Positions 1-6,958 of a stretch of 18,385 nucleotides of DNA are shown here, piece by piece; position 1 is the first letter of the stretch, and every line of letters begins with the position of its first letter. The DNA is taken from positions 1 to 18,385 of the forward strand of contig VYCX01000403.1 of assembly GCA_009843725.1 (NCBI GenBank), written 5' to 3'. The notes under the pieces are model-generated. The model was not told the origin of the DNA and did not search any database. It was given only the letters and a program-made list of their open reading frames with translations. This DNA is from Boseongicola sp. SB0675_bin_26 (lineage in GTDB: Bacteria; Pseudomonadota; Alphaproteobacteria; Rhodobacterales; Rhodobacteraceae). The position numbers and the translations under genes are program-made.

Positions 1-374
1 CGATCCAGCGTCGCCAGGCATCCCGACCGTTCCCGCGCGAGCGACAGGAGGTACGCGTCTGTCACCTAGCGATGCCCGGTGATCTGCAGGCCGTCCGCAA
101 ATGATGCCGACACGCAATCGATGTCGTCGAGCCAGAATTCGTGGCCGTTCATTTCGGTGATGGCCTGCAGCAGGGAGAGCGCCTCGGGTGGCGATACCGC
201 GTCGGAGGTGAACGCTGGATTGGAAGACAGCCTGACAAACCCGAGCTGGGTCATCGGACAGGTCGCCCAGCCCGGCGAAGCTTCCCGTTCGAACCATGCG
301 TGCGCAACGTCGTGATGGACGTGCGACGGCCATGCGAGTGCGAGCAGCAGGTTGAGATCGAGCAGGAAGGTCAA
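1..374 (-). pseudogene. VapC-like PIN-domain toxin interrupted by an in-frame amber stop
   Basis: Seen: the frame opens at the ATG at 374 and encodes 102 residues beginning MTFLLDLNLLLALAWPSHVH, typical of the VapC subfamily of PIN-domain ribonuclease toxins (first acidic residue D6, then an HHxxAHxWF stretch). It stops at TAG (66-68) right after ITGHR. Translation past the stop in the same frame continues VTDAYLLSLARERSGCLATLD to the window edge. This is the expected C-terminal half of the family, where GHRQVTDAYLLALA is usual, so a single CAG-to-TAG change explains the break. The two downstream conserved acidic residues (D of TDAYL and D of TLD) lie beyond the stop, so the 102-residue product should lack part of the metal site. 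It overlaps the upstream antitoxin gene by four bases (ATGA). Family knowledge: VapC toxins are small RNases of about 130-145 residues. Inference: the toxin is inactive unless the amber codon is suppressed or is a sequencing error. Confidence 0.8.
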
Positions 375-598
375 GGATCGTCTTCGTGTTTCCTGACACG
401 GTCGAGGGTCAGGACAGTGCTGGCGCGAGAGATCTTGAACACCGGAAATCCGCTGCGCTTGCGTCCGACCTGGCCTGTCGGCCGCAAGCCGCGCCGTGCC
501 AGCTCGGACAGCGCCGCGCCCACCGAGAGGTTTCGCTCTTCCGCGATCGACCTTGCCGCGTCCAGAATCTCGTCGTCGATGTTCAGGGTCGTTCTCAT
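371..598 (-). CDS. VapB-like ribbon-helix-helix antitoxin
   Basis: A 75-residue protein starting MRTTLNIDDEILDAARSIAE. The short N-terminal beta strand (RTTLNID) followed by two helices (residues about 8-40) is the ribbon-helix-helix DNA-binding fold of VapB/CopG-type antitoxins. The C-terminal part (GRKRSGFPVFKISRAS, residues about 45-62) would be the toxin-binding tail. Its stop overlaps the start of the PIN toxin gene by four bases, the classical antitoxin-first order. There is no convincing Shine-Dalgarno sequence before the ATG. Four GATG repeats at exact 8-bp spacing lie 21-52 bases upstream and could be its own operator. The frame is intact although the toxin downstream is broken, so it may now be an orphan antitoxin or a repressor only. 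The family call is firm; the partner specificity is inferred. Confidence 0.85.
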   Translation of the reverse strand: MRTTLNIDDEILDAARSIAEERNLSVGAALSELARRGLRPTGQVGRKRSGFPVFKISRASTVLTLDRVRKHEDDP

Positions 599-618
599 GG
601 CAAGAGAACTGCCTTATT

Positions 619-650
619 GATGTGCCGATGTCCAGATGTCATGATGCGGC
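619..650. promoter_or_regulatory. Phased GATG repeats, candidate antitoxin operator
   Basis: On the plus strand GATGTGCC, GATGTCCA, GATGTCAT and GATGCGGC follow one another at 619, 627, 635 and 643, an exact 8-bp period (three share GATGT). They sit directly upstream of the ribbon-helix-helix antitoxin start at 598. Proteins of this fold (MetJ, Arc, omega repressor) bind tandem 7-8-bp direct repeats, so an autoregulatory operator is a reasonable inference. No protein-binding evidence is available. Confidence 0.45.
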
Positions 651-1254
651 AACAGTCACGACCTTTCGATGCCAGGAACAGGAAACGGCTGCCGCAAGAC
701 CGAGAGCACGCAGGCAAAGCCGAACGTGGGCCGACGCGGCACGATCGAGTGAAGCGGCGATTTCAATGAGCGGCGGAGTGATGGCCATCATTGAGCCGGA
801 ACGGATCAAGACGGGCATCGCAAGCGCAAGCATCGGGATTCGGATCTGCGTCATTGCGCGGCCATCCTGCCTGCCGTGATGCAAGATCGGGATCAAGGAC
901 GTGGCGCAACGGCGCCGGATTTCGGATCTCCTCATGCCACACTCCTCCGCCCCGGAGCGTTCCGCCAGCGCCGAATCCCTGCCCATCAGCCCGGCACGCG
1001 GGTGTTCGACCATCGCGCCGGCCTGGCCCTGATTCTCGCCGACATCCACCAGCGTCTTCAGGAACCACGAGTCGTTCCAGCCGTTCGGAACCGTGTCCGC
1101 CAAACGCCCGCCCTCGCCGCGCACCGAGACGCTTCCCGACTTTGGCGACAGGAGCGTCGTCGGGGCGCGCGTCGAGCGCGAACCCGAGGCGCTGAAGCTC
1201 GGGGCGGGCCTCGACATCGTCCCGGGAAAGGAGCATGGCGGGTTTGGGTGCCAT
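639..1254 (-). pseudogene. Frameshifted hypothetical gene remnant
   Basis: A strong ribosome-binding site (GGAGGG, just before the ATG at 1254, read on the minus strand) precedes MAPKPAMLLSRDDVEARPEL. The frame has high G/C at third positions for about 40-45 codons (to about 1125). There the coding signature jumps to another frame, which reads VRGEGGRLADTVPNGW, then NDSWFLKTLVDVGENQGQ, and continues with high third-position G/C to about 880. After that the signal weakens to a stop at 639. The pattern indicates one ancestral gene broken by an indel near 1113-1134. I do not recognise the family. The tail (from about residue TQIRIPMLALAMPVLI) is hydrophobic and could be an unrelated membrane-protein scrap. 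A sequencing indel cannot be excluded. Confidence 0.45.
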
Positions 1255-1749
1255 GATGGTTTCCCTCCGTGGGAGCAGGACTTGTGTCGTGCAATCCTCG
1301 TGTCATGCGGCACCCGCCCCATCGAGGACGGGACGTCTCGATACGCCCCAAAATATGGGCATCCCGCATGCCCGAAGTGATGGCGGTCCGGGTGGTCGCG
1401 GAAGGCCGTGAAACCCGAATGTGACACGGTGCGGCCTGTCAGCGACAGAACGGGCGTCCGAGTCACCGCATTCCGGATGCACAGCATTTGACGCCCGGCG
1501 AAAAACCTTTGCGGTTCGACTTGCTACGAACTTCTCAATCGCACCCGAGCTGAGGAATTTCAGCTTCAGCGCGTTTTCGCCGGCGATGGCAGCAAGCCGG
1601 GCGTCGGAACCGTCTCCATGCGCGAATGCACGCCCGCCTTTGGAAGCCTGCCGCTGCCTGTCTCCGGCCGCCTCGCCCCAGCCAGCAAGTGGCCGGCTTG
1701 CTGGTGACCGGCGGCTGCGGCTCGTGCGTCCGGACTGGCCGGCAGCCCG
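1255..1749. other. Intergenic stretch with no convincing gene
   Basis: Between the gene remnant start and the end of chrR no frame combines a ribosome-binding site, codon bias and a recognisable family. A minus-strand reading around 1535-1640 (GENALKLKFLSSGAIEKF) looks protein-like but has mixed third-position G/C and no clear start. It may be a decayed gene end. The only structured element noted is the inverted repeat at 1682-1704. Confidence 0.5.
1682..1704 (-). terminator. Inverted repeat downstream of chrR, possible terminator
   Basis: CCAGCAAG (1682-1689) and CTTGCTGG (1697-1704) form a perfect 8-bp stem with a 7-base loop, about 45 bases past the chrR stop in the direction of rpoE-chrR transcription. 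There is no T-run after it on the minus strand, so it is at most a weak or Rho-assisted terminator or an mRNA 3'-end stabiliser. Confidence 0.3.
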
Positions 1750-2394
1750 TCAGATCCCGAACAGCGGCTGCAGCAGGCGGGGCACCAGCGACCGGAAGCG
1801 GAGCGGCGCGTCGGTCACCGCCAGGCAGATGCAATCAGCCTCCGGCCCCGCGACGGGCTGGTGCACCACTGTCGGCCCGGCGAGCGAGACATCGCCCCGG
1901 CGATACCACGTCTCCCTGTCGTAGAAGGAGCCGGCCAGCACCAGCGTGGCCTCGAAGCCGCCATGGCCGTGATCGGGCACGCTCCGGCCCGCCGGAATCG
2001 AAAGGAGACGCGCACTGGTTGCCATGCCGCCCGTCCTGAGCGGCACCTGCCGGATGCCGCCGCCAAGCGTGCGCCAGCGCAACGAGCCCGCGTCGCCCCC
2101 GGCGTGATCGCGCAGGGGCTGGGGCAGCACGAACGGGCCGGTCGCCTCGGACACTTCCGATGCAGTGTGGCGCTGTCCTGCAGTCACGGCATCGAGCGTC
2201 GCCTCCTCGACGGGCGCGCCGGAAGGCATCGACGCCATCAGCGATCCGCCGACCTCCTCGACCATGTCGAGATCGGACCGGCAGGCCGGACAGAGCGCCA
2301 GGTGTGTTGCAACCAGCAGCGAGGTCGCCTCGTCAAGGCTGCCTGCGCCGTAGGCAAGCAACAGGTCGCCATCGACATGGTGAACGACGTTCAT
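1750..2394 (-). CDS. chrR: ChrR family zinc-dependent anti-sigma factor
   Basis: A 214-residue protein of the ChrR family, the anti-sigma factor that holds RpoE inactive until singlet oxygen or organic peroxides trigger its release. The N-terminal zinc anti-sigma domain shows H6, H31, C35 and C38 (HLALCPAC), matching the spacing in R. sphaeroides ChrR as I recall it. The C-terminal half is a cupin with H142, H144, E148 and H178, the expected second zinc-site residues, shifted by one from the R. sphaeroides numbering. All ligands of both sites are present, so it should be functional. Its ATG overlaps the rpoE stop by four bases, so the two proteins are translationally coupled, as expected for a sigma/anti-sigma pair. 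It is probably autoregulated with rpoE from the promoter at 3073-3102. Cytoplasmic; no membrane segment seen. Confidence 0.93.
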   Translation of the reverse strand: MNVVHHVDGDLLLAYGAGSLDEATSLLVATHLALCPACRSDLDMVEEVGGSLMASMPSGAPVEEATLDAVTAGQRHTASEVSEATGPFVLPQPLRDHAGGDAGSLRWRTLGGGIRQVPLRTGGMATSARLLSIPAGRSVPDHGHGGFEATLVLAGSFYDRETWYRRGDVSLAGPTVVHQPVAGPEADCICLAVTDAPLRFRSLVPRLLQPLFGI

Positions 2395-3068
2395 CGCAGG
2401 TCCTCCCGCCTTGCGCCAAGCTCGGAACGCAGCCGGTTGAACGCCAGGCGCGCCCGCGACTTGACCGTCCCCAGCGGAATCCCGAGCCGTATCGCGATCG
2501 CCGGGTAGCTTTCGCCTTCGTAGAACGAGAGCCGCAGCACCTCCCGCTGCTCCTCGCTCAGCGCCGCCAGCGCGTTCCGGACCGCCTCGGCGCGCTCCTG
2601 CACCGCCAGCGCCTCTTCGCCTCCTGGATCAGGGTCGGGATGAAACGCCGGATCGCGGGGATCGAATTCGGGGCGCCGGTCGCGCCGGAAGGCGTCGATC
2701 CGCCGGTTGCGCGCGATGGCGAAGATCCAGGTCGCGGCACTGGCGCGGCTTGCATCATAGAGAGCCGCGCGGTTCCAGACCGCGGCGAAGGTCTCCTGCA
2801 GGACGTCGTCAGCCTTGCCGGCATCGCCCCCGGCCCGCAGCAGGTAGGCCCTGACACGCGGCCCGAAATGCCGGAAGAGCGACGCGAAGGCGCCGCGGTC
2901 GCCGGTCTCCGCAACGGCGACCAGCCGGGCAGACATCTCGTCGAGCCGTCCGGCAGGCCGCGCACCAGCCTCCGCCGAATCCGCCGTGGCCTCGTCAGGG
3001 ACCGTCCTGCCGACGCTCCGACGGGCGTGCGCGTCCGGATATACGATCACGTTTCCGGGCTTCGTCAT
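2391..3068 (-). CDS. rpoE: RpoE-type ECF sigma factor (ECF11, ChrR-controlled)
   Basis: Extracytoplasmic-function sigma factor. Region 2 contains DDVLQETFAAVWNRA and the RASAATWIFAIARNRRIDAF stretch that meets the -10 element. Region 4 (ALSEEQREVLRLSFYEGESY through GIPLGTVKSRARLAFNRLR) recognises the -35 element. The adjacent ChrR identifies it as the singlet-oxygen-responsive RpoE (ECF11). It is longer at the N terminus than the R. sphaeroides protein by roughly 40-45 residues. Start choice: the ATG at 3077 overlaps the predicted -10 hexamer (3073-3078), so it would not be inside the transcript. The ATG at 3068 (MTKPGNVIVYPDAHARRS) lies at the predicted transcription start and is preferred, giving 225 residues. 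A third option, ATG at 2936 (MSARLVAVAE), would match the usual family length but has a poor ribosome-binding site. Confidence 0.92.
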   Translation of the reverse strand: MTKPGNVIVYPDAHARRSVGRTVPDEATADSAEAGARPAGRLDEMSARLVAVAETGDRGAFASLFRHFGPRVRAYLLRAGGDAGKADDVLQETFAAVWNRAALYDASRASAATWIFAIARNRRIDAFRRDRRPEFDPRDPAFHPDPDPGGEEALAVQERAEAVRNALAALSEEQREVLRLSFYEGESYPAIAIRLGIPLGTVKSRARLAFNRLRSELGARREDLR

Positions 3069-3072
3069 GTGT

Positions 3073-3102
3073 CTCATACGGTCGATGCAGGGTTCCGGAT
3101 CA
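3073..3102 (-). promoter_or_regulatory. Predicted RpoE-dependent autoregulatory promoter of rpoE-chrR
   Basis: On the minus strand TGATCC (3102-3097) is followed by exactly 18 bases and then TATGAG (3078-3073). TGATC(C) at about 18-bp spacing from a TA-rich element is the known RpoE promoter pattern in R. sphaeroides. The transcription start should fall about 5-8 bases beyond 3073, that is at or just past the rpoE ATG at 3068, so the message is predicted to be essentially leaderless. Confidence 0.75.
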
Positions 3103-3121
3103 CTCCATCGCGTCCTTCATG

Positions 3122-3151
3122 TGATCCGCTTCACCCGTCACTGCGTATCCA
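3122..3151 (+). promoter_or_regulatory. Predicted RpoE-dependent promoter of the lipid-modification operon
   Basis: TGATCC (3122-3127), an 18-base spacer, then TATCCA (3146-3151). It matches the rpoE promoter on the opposite strand in both the -35 hexamer and the exact spacing. The first operon ATG at 3159 lies 8 bases past the -10 hexamer, where transcription should start, and there is no Shine-Dalgarno sequence. The seven-gene operon is therefore predicted to be RpoE-driven, with a leaderless first cistron. Confidence 0.75.
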
Positions 3152-3158
3152 GTTCACG

Positions 3159-4454
3159 ATGCAAAGTGAAGAGACAGGAGCGGCGGCGCGAACCGGCCGG
3201 CGCAGGATCGCCGTCGTTGGCGCAGGGATCTCGGGCCTTGGCGCGGCCTGGCTCCTGTCGCGTGCGCATGACGTGGCGCTCTTCGAGGCCGCAGGTCGGC
3301 TGGGCGGGCACGCGCGGACCGTGACGGTCGGGACGGGGCTTCGCGACGTGCCGGTCGACACCGGCTTCATCGTCTTCAACCGGGTGAACTATCCCAACCT
3401 CTGCCGGCTCTTCGACCGTCTCGGCGTCGCCGTGCGCAGGAGCGACATGTCGTTCGCGGTCACGGTCGACGGGGGGGCGATCGAGTACGGATCGCGCGGT
3501 CTCCGCGGCGCGCTCGGACAACCGGCGAACCTCGCCCGTCCGGGATACTGGCGCATGTTCCGCGACATCGCGCGCTTCAACCGCACGGCGCTTGCCGACA
3601 CGTCCCGCATGCCTGGCCTGACGCTGGGCGACCTGATCCGGCGCAGGCGCCTGGGATCCTGGTTCGAGCGCTACTACCTCCTGCCCATGAGCGGTGCGAT
3701 CTGGTCGACGCCCCGCGCCGGAATGCTGGACTTCCCTGCGCTTCCGCTCGTCCGTTTCTTCGCCAATCACGGACTCCTGTCCTTCCGCGGCCATCACCAA
3801 TGGTGGACGGTCGAGGGCGGGTCGCGCAGCTACGTTGACAGGCTTGCCGCCGGCATGGAGGCGGAGGTGCGCCTGCGCGCCCGGGTCGAGGCCGTGACGC
3901 GAGAACCGGACGGGGTCCGCGTCAAGGCCGCCGGCACCGATGCCGAGACCTTCGACACGGTCGTCCTTGCCTGCCATGCCGACGAGACGCTCAGGATCCT
4001 CCGGGACGCCACGCCCGGCGAGCGCCGCGTCCTCGGCGGCATCCGGTTCCGCAGGAACCGGATCGTGCTGCACACCGATGCCCGCATGATGCCCCGGCGC
4101 AGGGCGTGCTGGTCAAGCTGGGTCTGCCTGGCGAGGTCACGGCCTGACGAGAGCCAGGCGTCGGTCACGTACTGGATGAACGCCCTCCAGGGCATTCCCG
4201 ACGATGCGCAGGTCTTCGCGACGCTGAATCCCCCGGCACCGATCGACGAAGCCCGCATTCTCGACGAGCACCCGTTCGACCATCCGCAGTACGATGCCCG
4301 CGCCTTCGCGGCGCAGGCGGAGCTTCCATCCATCCAGGGCCGGGCGGACACGTGGCACTGCGGCGCCTGGACCGGCATGGGATTTCACGAGGACGGCCTT
4401 GCCAGCGCGGTGCGGGTGGCCACCGAACTGGGAGCGCCGCCGCCATGGGGCTGA
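3159..4454 (+). CDS. FAD-dependent amine-oxidase-like oxidoreductase
   Basis: A 431-residue flavoprotein. The N-terminal dinucleotide-binding motif GAGISG (residues 21-26), inside RIAVVGAGISGLGAAWLL, binds FAD. VDTGFIVFN and YPNLCRLFDRLG follow, and the C-terminal FAD-contact segment GAWTGMGFHEDGL is near residues 405-417. TYWMNALQGI and HTDARMMP are typical of the flavin amine oxidase/desaturase-like family found with CFA-type methyltransferases. Start choice: the open frame extends far upstream over rpoE, but ATG 3159 directly follows the predicted RpoE promoter and gives the family-sized protein. Its stop overlaps the DUF1365 start by 10 bases. In R. sphaeroides related RpoE-controlled genes take part in desaturation/oxidation of methylated fatty acyl chains to furan fatty acids (the ufa pathway). 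Assignment to one specific step here is not possible from sequence alone. Confidence 0.88.
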   Translation: MQSEETGAAARTGRRRIAVVGAGISGLGAAWLLSRAHDVALFEAAGRLGGHARTVTVGTGLRDVPVDTGFIVFNRVNYPNLCRLFDRLGVAVRRSDMSFAVTVDGGAIEYGSRGLRGALGQPANLARPGYWRMFRDIARFNRTALADTSRMPGLTLGDLIRRRRLGSWFERYYLLPMSGAIWSTPRAGMLDFPALPLVRFFANHGLLSFRGHHQWWTVEGGSRSYVDRLAAGMEAEVRLRARVEAVTREPDGVRVKAAGTDAETFDTVVLACHADETLRILRDATPGERRVLGGIRFRRNRIVLHTDARMMPRRRACWSSWVCLARSRPDESQASVTYWMNALQGIPDDAQVFATLNPPAPIDEARILDEHPFDHPQYDARAFAAQAELPSIQGRADTWHCGAWTGMGFHEDGLASAVRVATELGAPPPWG

Positions 4455-5206
4455 CCGATCCCTCCGTGATCCGGGCGCGCGTGGGCCACTTCCGGCGCAC
4501 GCCCGTGGCGAACCGCTTCAGCTACGCGGTGGACTGCCTGCTGCTCGACGAGGCGGCCCTTGCCGGAAACGCGGCCGTGAAGCTTTTCTCCTACGGTCGC
4601 CCCAACCTCGTCTCGCTCCATCCAGGAGATCACGGCGTTCCGGGCTGCCACGGGATCGAGAGCGTCCGGACCCTTGCGACGGACGCGGGCATTGGCGGCA
4701 TCGACCGCGTGCTTCTCCTGGCCCAGCCACGCGTCTGGGGCTACGTGTTCAATCCGGTCAGCTTCTGGTTCCTGACCGGCACCGCCGGCAACCTCCGCGC
4801 GGTGCTGGCCGAGGTGCACAACACCTGGGGCGACCGGCACGGCTACCTCTGCGCGCAGGAAAGCGGCGCGGACATCGACGGCGACTGCTGGACGGTGTCG
4901 CGGAAGCGCTTCCACGTCTCGCCGTTCTTCGGCATCGCCGGCGAGTACACCTTCCGCTTCCGCCTGGAGGAATCCAGAGTCTCGGTCCGGATCCGCTACG
5001 ACGACGGCGACGGCGGCGGGCTCGAGACGGCAATCACCGGCGAGCGGCGACCCTTCACCGACCGGGAGATCGCGCGGGCGATCCTCTCGCGGCCGTTCGG
5101 CGCGGCCAGGACGACCGCGCTGATCCACTGGCAGGCGCTGCGGCTCTGGCGGAAGGGCGTGCCGGTCCGGCGACGCCCGGAACCGCCCAGGGACAGCATC
5201 ACATGA
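4445..5206 (+). CDS. DUF1365 family protein
   Basis: A 253-residue protein with the DUF1365 signature segments: GHFRRTPVANRFSYAV near the N terminus, WGYVFNPVSFWFL around residues 98-110, AEVHNTWGDRHGYL around 121-134, and KRFHVSPFFG further on. The start at 4445 (MGLTDPSVIRARVGHF) overlaps the oxidase stop, and the end makes an ATGA overlap with the next gene, so translation is coupled. The biochemical function of DUF1365 is not established. It is a recurrent partner of the flavin oxidase and CFA-like methyltransferase, which suggests a role in fatty-acyl modification. No signal peptide is visible; probably cytoplasmic or membrane-peripheral. Confidence 0.88.
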   Translation: MGLTDPSVIRARVGHFRRTPVANRFSYAVDCLLLDEAALAGNAAVKLFSYGRPNLVSLHPGDHGVPGCHGIESVRTLATDAGIGGIDRVLLLAQPRVWGYVFNPVSFWFLTGTAGNLRAVLAEVHNTWGDRHGYLCAQESGADIDGDCWTVSRKRFHVSPFFGIAGEYTFRFRLEESRVSVRIRYDDGDGGGLETAITGERRPFTDREIARAILSRPFGAARTTALIHWQALRLWRKGVPVRRRPEPPRDSIT

Positions 5207-5718
5207 AGGCCGGAGGCGTATTCCCGGTCGTCCTGCTCCTGGCCGCAGGCGCCGCTGCGGCGGCGCCCGAACTCGCGGGCCGCCTCGATTCGGAGCGCCC
5301 TGCGGGCTGCGCCGACTACGCGTTCCTGACCGCTGGCCTGTACAGGGCCGAGCTGTGGACGGATGACGGCGCGCCGCCGGGCGACAGGTTCGCCCTGTCG
5401 CTGGTCTATCGGCGTGATTTCTCCCGCCGCACGTTGGTGTCCGCCTCGATAATCGAGATGGCGCGCATGTCAGGCCGGCCCCGGAACGCGTTCGACGGGG
5501 CAAGGGCAGAGCTGGAACGGGCTTTCCGCGATGTCGGGAAGGGCGACCGCCTGACGGCGTGGCGGAGCGCTCCCGGACGCGTCGAGTTCTTCCACAACGG
5601 CGACGCGACGGGTGCGCTTACGCACGATGCCGAGCTGTTCCTCGACATATGGCTCGGTCCCGGGAGCCGCGATCCCAAGCGGCGCGCCGAACTGCTCTCC
5701 GGAGGCTGCGATGACTGA
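5203..5718 (+). CDS. Chalcone-isomerase-like secreted protein
   Basis: A 171-residue protein. Residues 1-20 (MKAGGVFPVVLLLAAGAAAA) form a signal peptide, so it should be periplasmic. The mature part resembles the bacterial chalcone-isomerase-like fold: a LYRAELW strand, FALSLVYRRDFSRRTL, and the C-terminal ELFLDIWLGPGSRDPKRRAE typical of this family. Plant chalcone-isomerase-fold proteins include fatty-acid-binding members, and the location between lipid-related genes fits a lipid-binding role, but catalysis is unproven. It begins in an ATGA overlap with DUF1365, and its stop lies 8 bases inside the transporter gene that follows. Confidence 0.75.
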   Translation: MKAGGVFPVVLLLAAGAAAAAPELAGRLDSERPAGCADYAFLTAGLYRAELWTDDGAPPGDRFALSLVYRRDFSRRTLVSASIIEMARMSGRPRNAFDGARAELERAFRDVGKGDRLTAWRSAPGRVEFFHNGDATGALTHDAELFLDIWLGPGSRDPKRRAELLSGGCDD

Positions 5719-6958
5719 GACATGCCTGAAGGGCGTTTCGCGGCGCGACCTCCTTCCGCCCGCCACGGTTGCGGCGATGCTCGCCTTCGCAGGCCTGCCG
5801 CTCTACATCCATGCACCGCGCTACTACGCGGACGAGATGGGCCTGGGGCTCGCCACGCTCGGCGCGGTGCTGCTTGGCGCGCGTGCGCTCGACAGCCTTC
5901 AGGACCCGGTCATCGGCCGTCTGGCCGACCGTCTGCCGCTGCGTCGGGAGGCCTGGGCCCTGGCGTCCGGCGCACTGCTTTGCACGGGTCTCGCGCTGCT
6001 CTTCGCGCCGCCGGGATGGGGCGAGCCCCTGCCGCGGCTCGCGGCCGGCCTGCTTGCCGCGTGCACGGGATTCAGCGCGCTGCAGATCGCGCTCTTCGAC
6101 CATGGCCTCGCACAGGCGGCTGAAGCCGGAGGGGGCCATACGCGGATCGCCCTCTGGCGCGAGGTCGGCGGCCTTGCAGGCATCTGCCTTGCCGCAGCCG
6201 TGCCGTCCGTCCTGGAACCGTCCCTGGGCGGCGCCCTTGCGCATTCCGGCTATGCCGTCGCCTTCGCGGGGATGGCCTTCCTCGCGCTCGGCGGCATGCG
6301 GCGGCGCTGGCTGGCCTCGGGCCGGTCCTTGCCGTCTGCCGGGTTCATGGAGGCGCTGCATGCTCCCGGCGTCAGGCCGCTGCTCGCGTTCGGCTTCGTC
6401 AACGCCTTGCCGACGGCGGTGACGTCGACGCTCGTGCTGTTCTTTCTCGCGGACGTCCTGAAAGCGGAGGCCCATGGCGGGCCGGTGCTGCTCGTGTTTT
6501 TCGCCGCCGCCGCGGCCGCAGCGCCCATTTGGGCGCGGCTGGCCGCGAAGGTCGGGCGCAGGGCGGCGCTCGCGTCCGGCATGGCGCTCTCCGTGCCCGT
6601 CTTCGTCTGGGCCCACGCGCTGGGCGCCGGCGACATCGTCCCCTTCTACGCGATAGCAGCGGCCTCGGGCGCCGCGCTCGGCGCCGACATGACGCTGGCG
6701 CCGGCGATGCTGGCGGCCCGCATCACGGGCGGCGGCGGGCAGGTCTTCGCGCTCTGGACCTTCCTGCAGAAGTCCGCGCTCGCGCTCGCAGCCGGCGTCG
6801 TCCTGCCGCTGCTCGACCTTGCTGGATACGAGCCGGGCGCTCCGTCCGGGGACGGACGCATGGCGCTTTCAGCCGCCTACGCGCTCGTGCCCTGCGCACT
6901 GAAGCTCGCCGCGCTGCCCATGCTCCTGTTCATGGTCGGCGAAAGGAGGAAACCATGA
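5711..6958 (+). CDS. GPH/MFS-type transporter
   Basis: A 415-residue, very hydrophobic protein with about 12 predicted membrane segments. The loop between the second and third segments reads LDSLQDPVIGRLADRLPLRR, matching the D-P-x-x-G-x-x-x-D motif of the GPH (MelB-like) cation symporter branch of the major facilitator superfamily. ALWREVGGLAGI and GRRAALASGMALSVP are further family-like elements. The ATG at 5711 has GGAGG about 6 bases upstream, and it overlaps the preceding stop. Start sites upstream in frame are not supported. A transporter of this type is a regular member of the RpoE-controlled lipid operon in related bacteria. Its substrate is unknown; sugar transport is not implied by the neighbours, and a lipid or lipid-precursor substrate is speculative. 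Confidence 0.85.
   Translation: MTETCLKGVSRRDLLPPATVAAMLAFAGLPLYIHAPRYYADEMGLGLATLGAVLLGARALDSLQDPVIGRLADRLPLRREAWALASGALLCTGLALLFAPPGWGEPLPRLAAGLLAACTGFSALQIALFDHGLAQAAEAGGGHTRIALWREVGGLAGICLAAAVPSVLEPSLGGALAHSGYAVAFAGMAFLALGGMRRRWLASGRSLPSAGFMEALHAPGVRPLLAFGFVNALPTAVTSTLVLFFLADVLKAEAHGGPVLLVFFAAAAAAAPIWARLAAKVGRRAALASGMALSVPVFVWAHALGAGDIVPFYAIAAASGAALGADMTLAPAMLAARITGGGGQVFALWTFLQKSALALAAGVVLPLLDLAGYEPGAPSGDGRMALSAAYALVPCALKLAALPMLLFMVGERRKP

Noticed and set aside
639..1487. A single long minus-strand open frame of 282 codons as one gene.
   Set aside because: Codon bias and the ribosome-binding site place the start of the coding signal at 1254 in another frame. The first third of this frame does not look coding.
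3138..4073. Long minus-strand open frame opposite the flavin oxidase gene.
   Set aside because: Typical antisense shadow of a GC-rich gene: no ribosome-binding site, low-complexity charged composition, and no domain.
2160..4454. A 764-codon open frame that would extend the flavin oxidase N-terminally across rpoE.
   Set aside because: The extra 333 codons are antisense to chrR and rpoE, carry no domain, and lie upstream of the predicted RpoE promoter. The family-sized protein starts at 3159.
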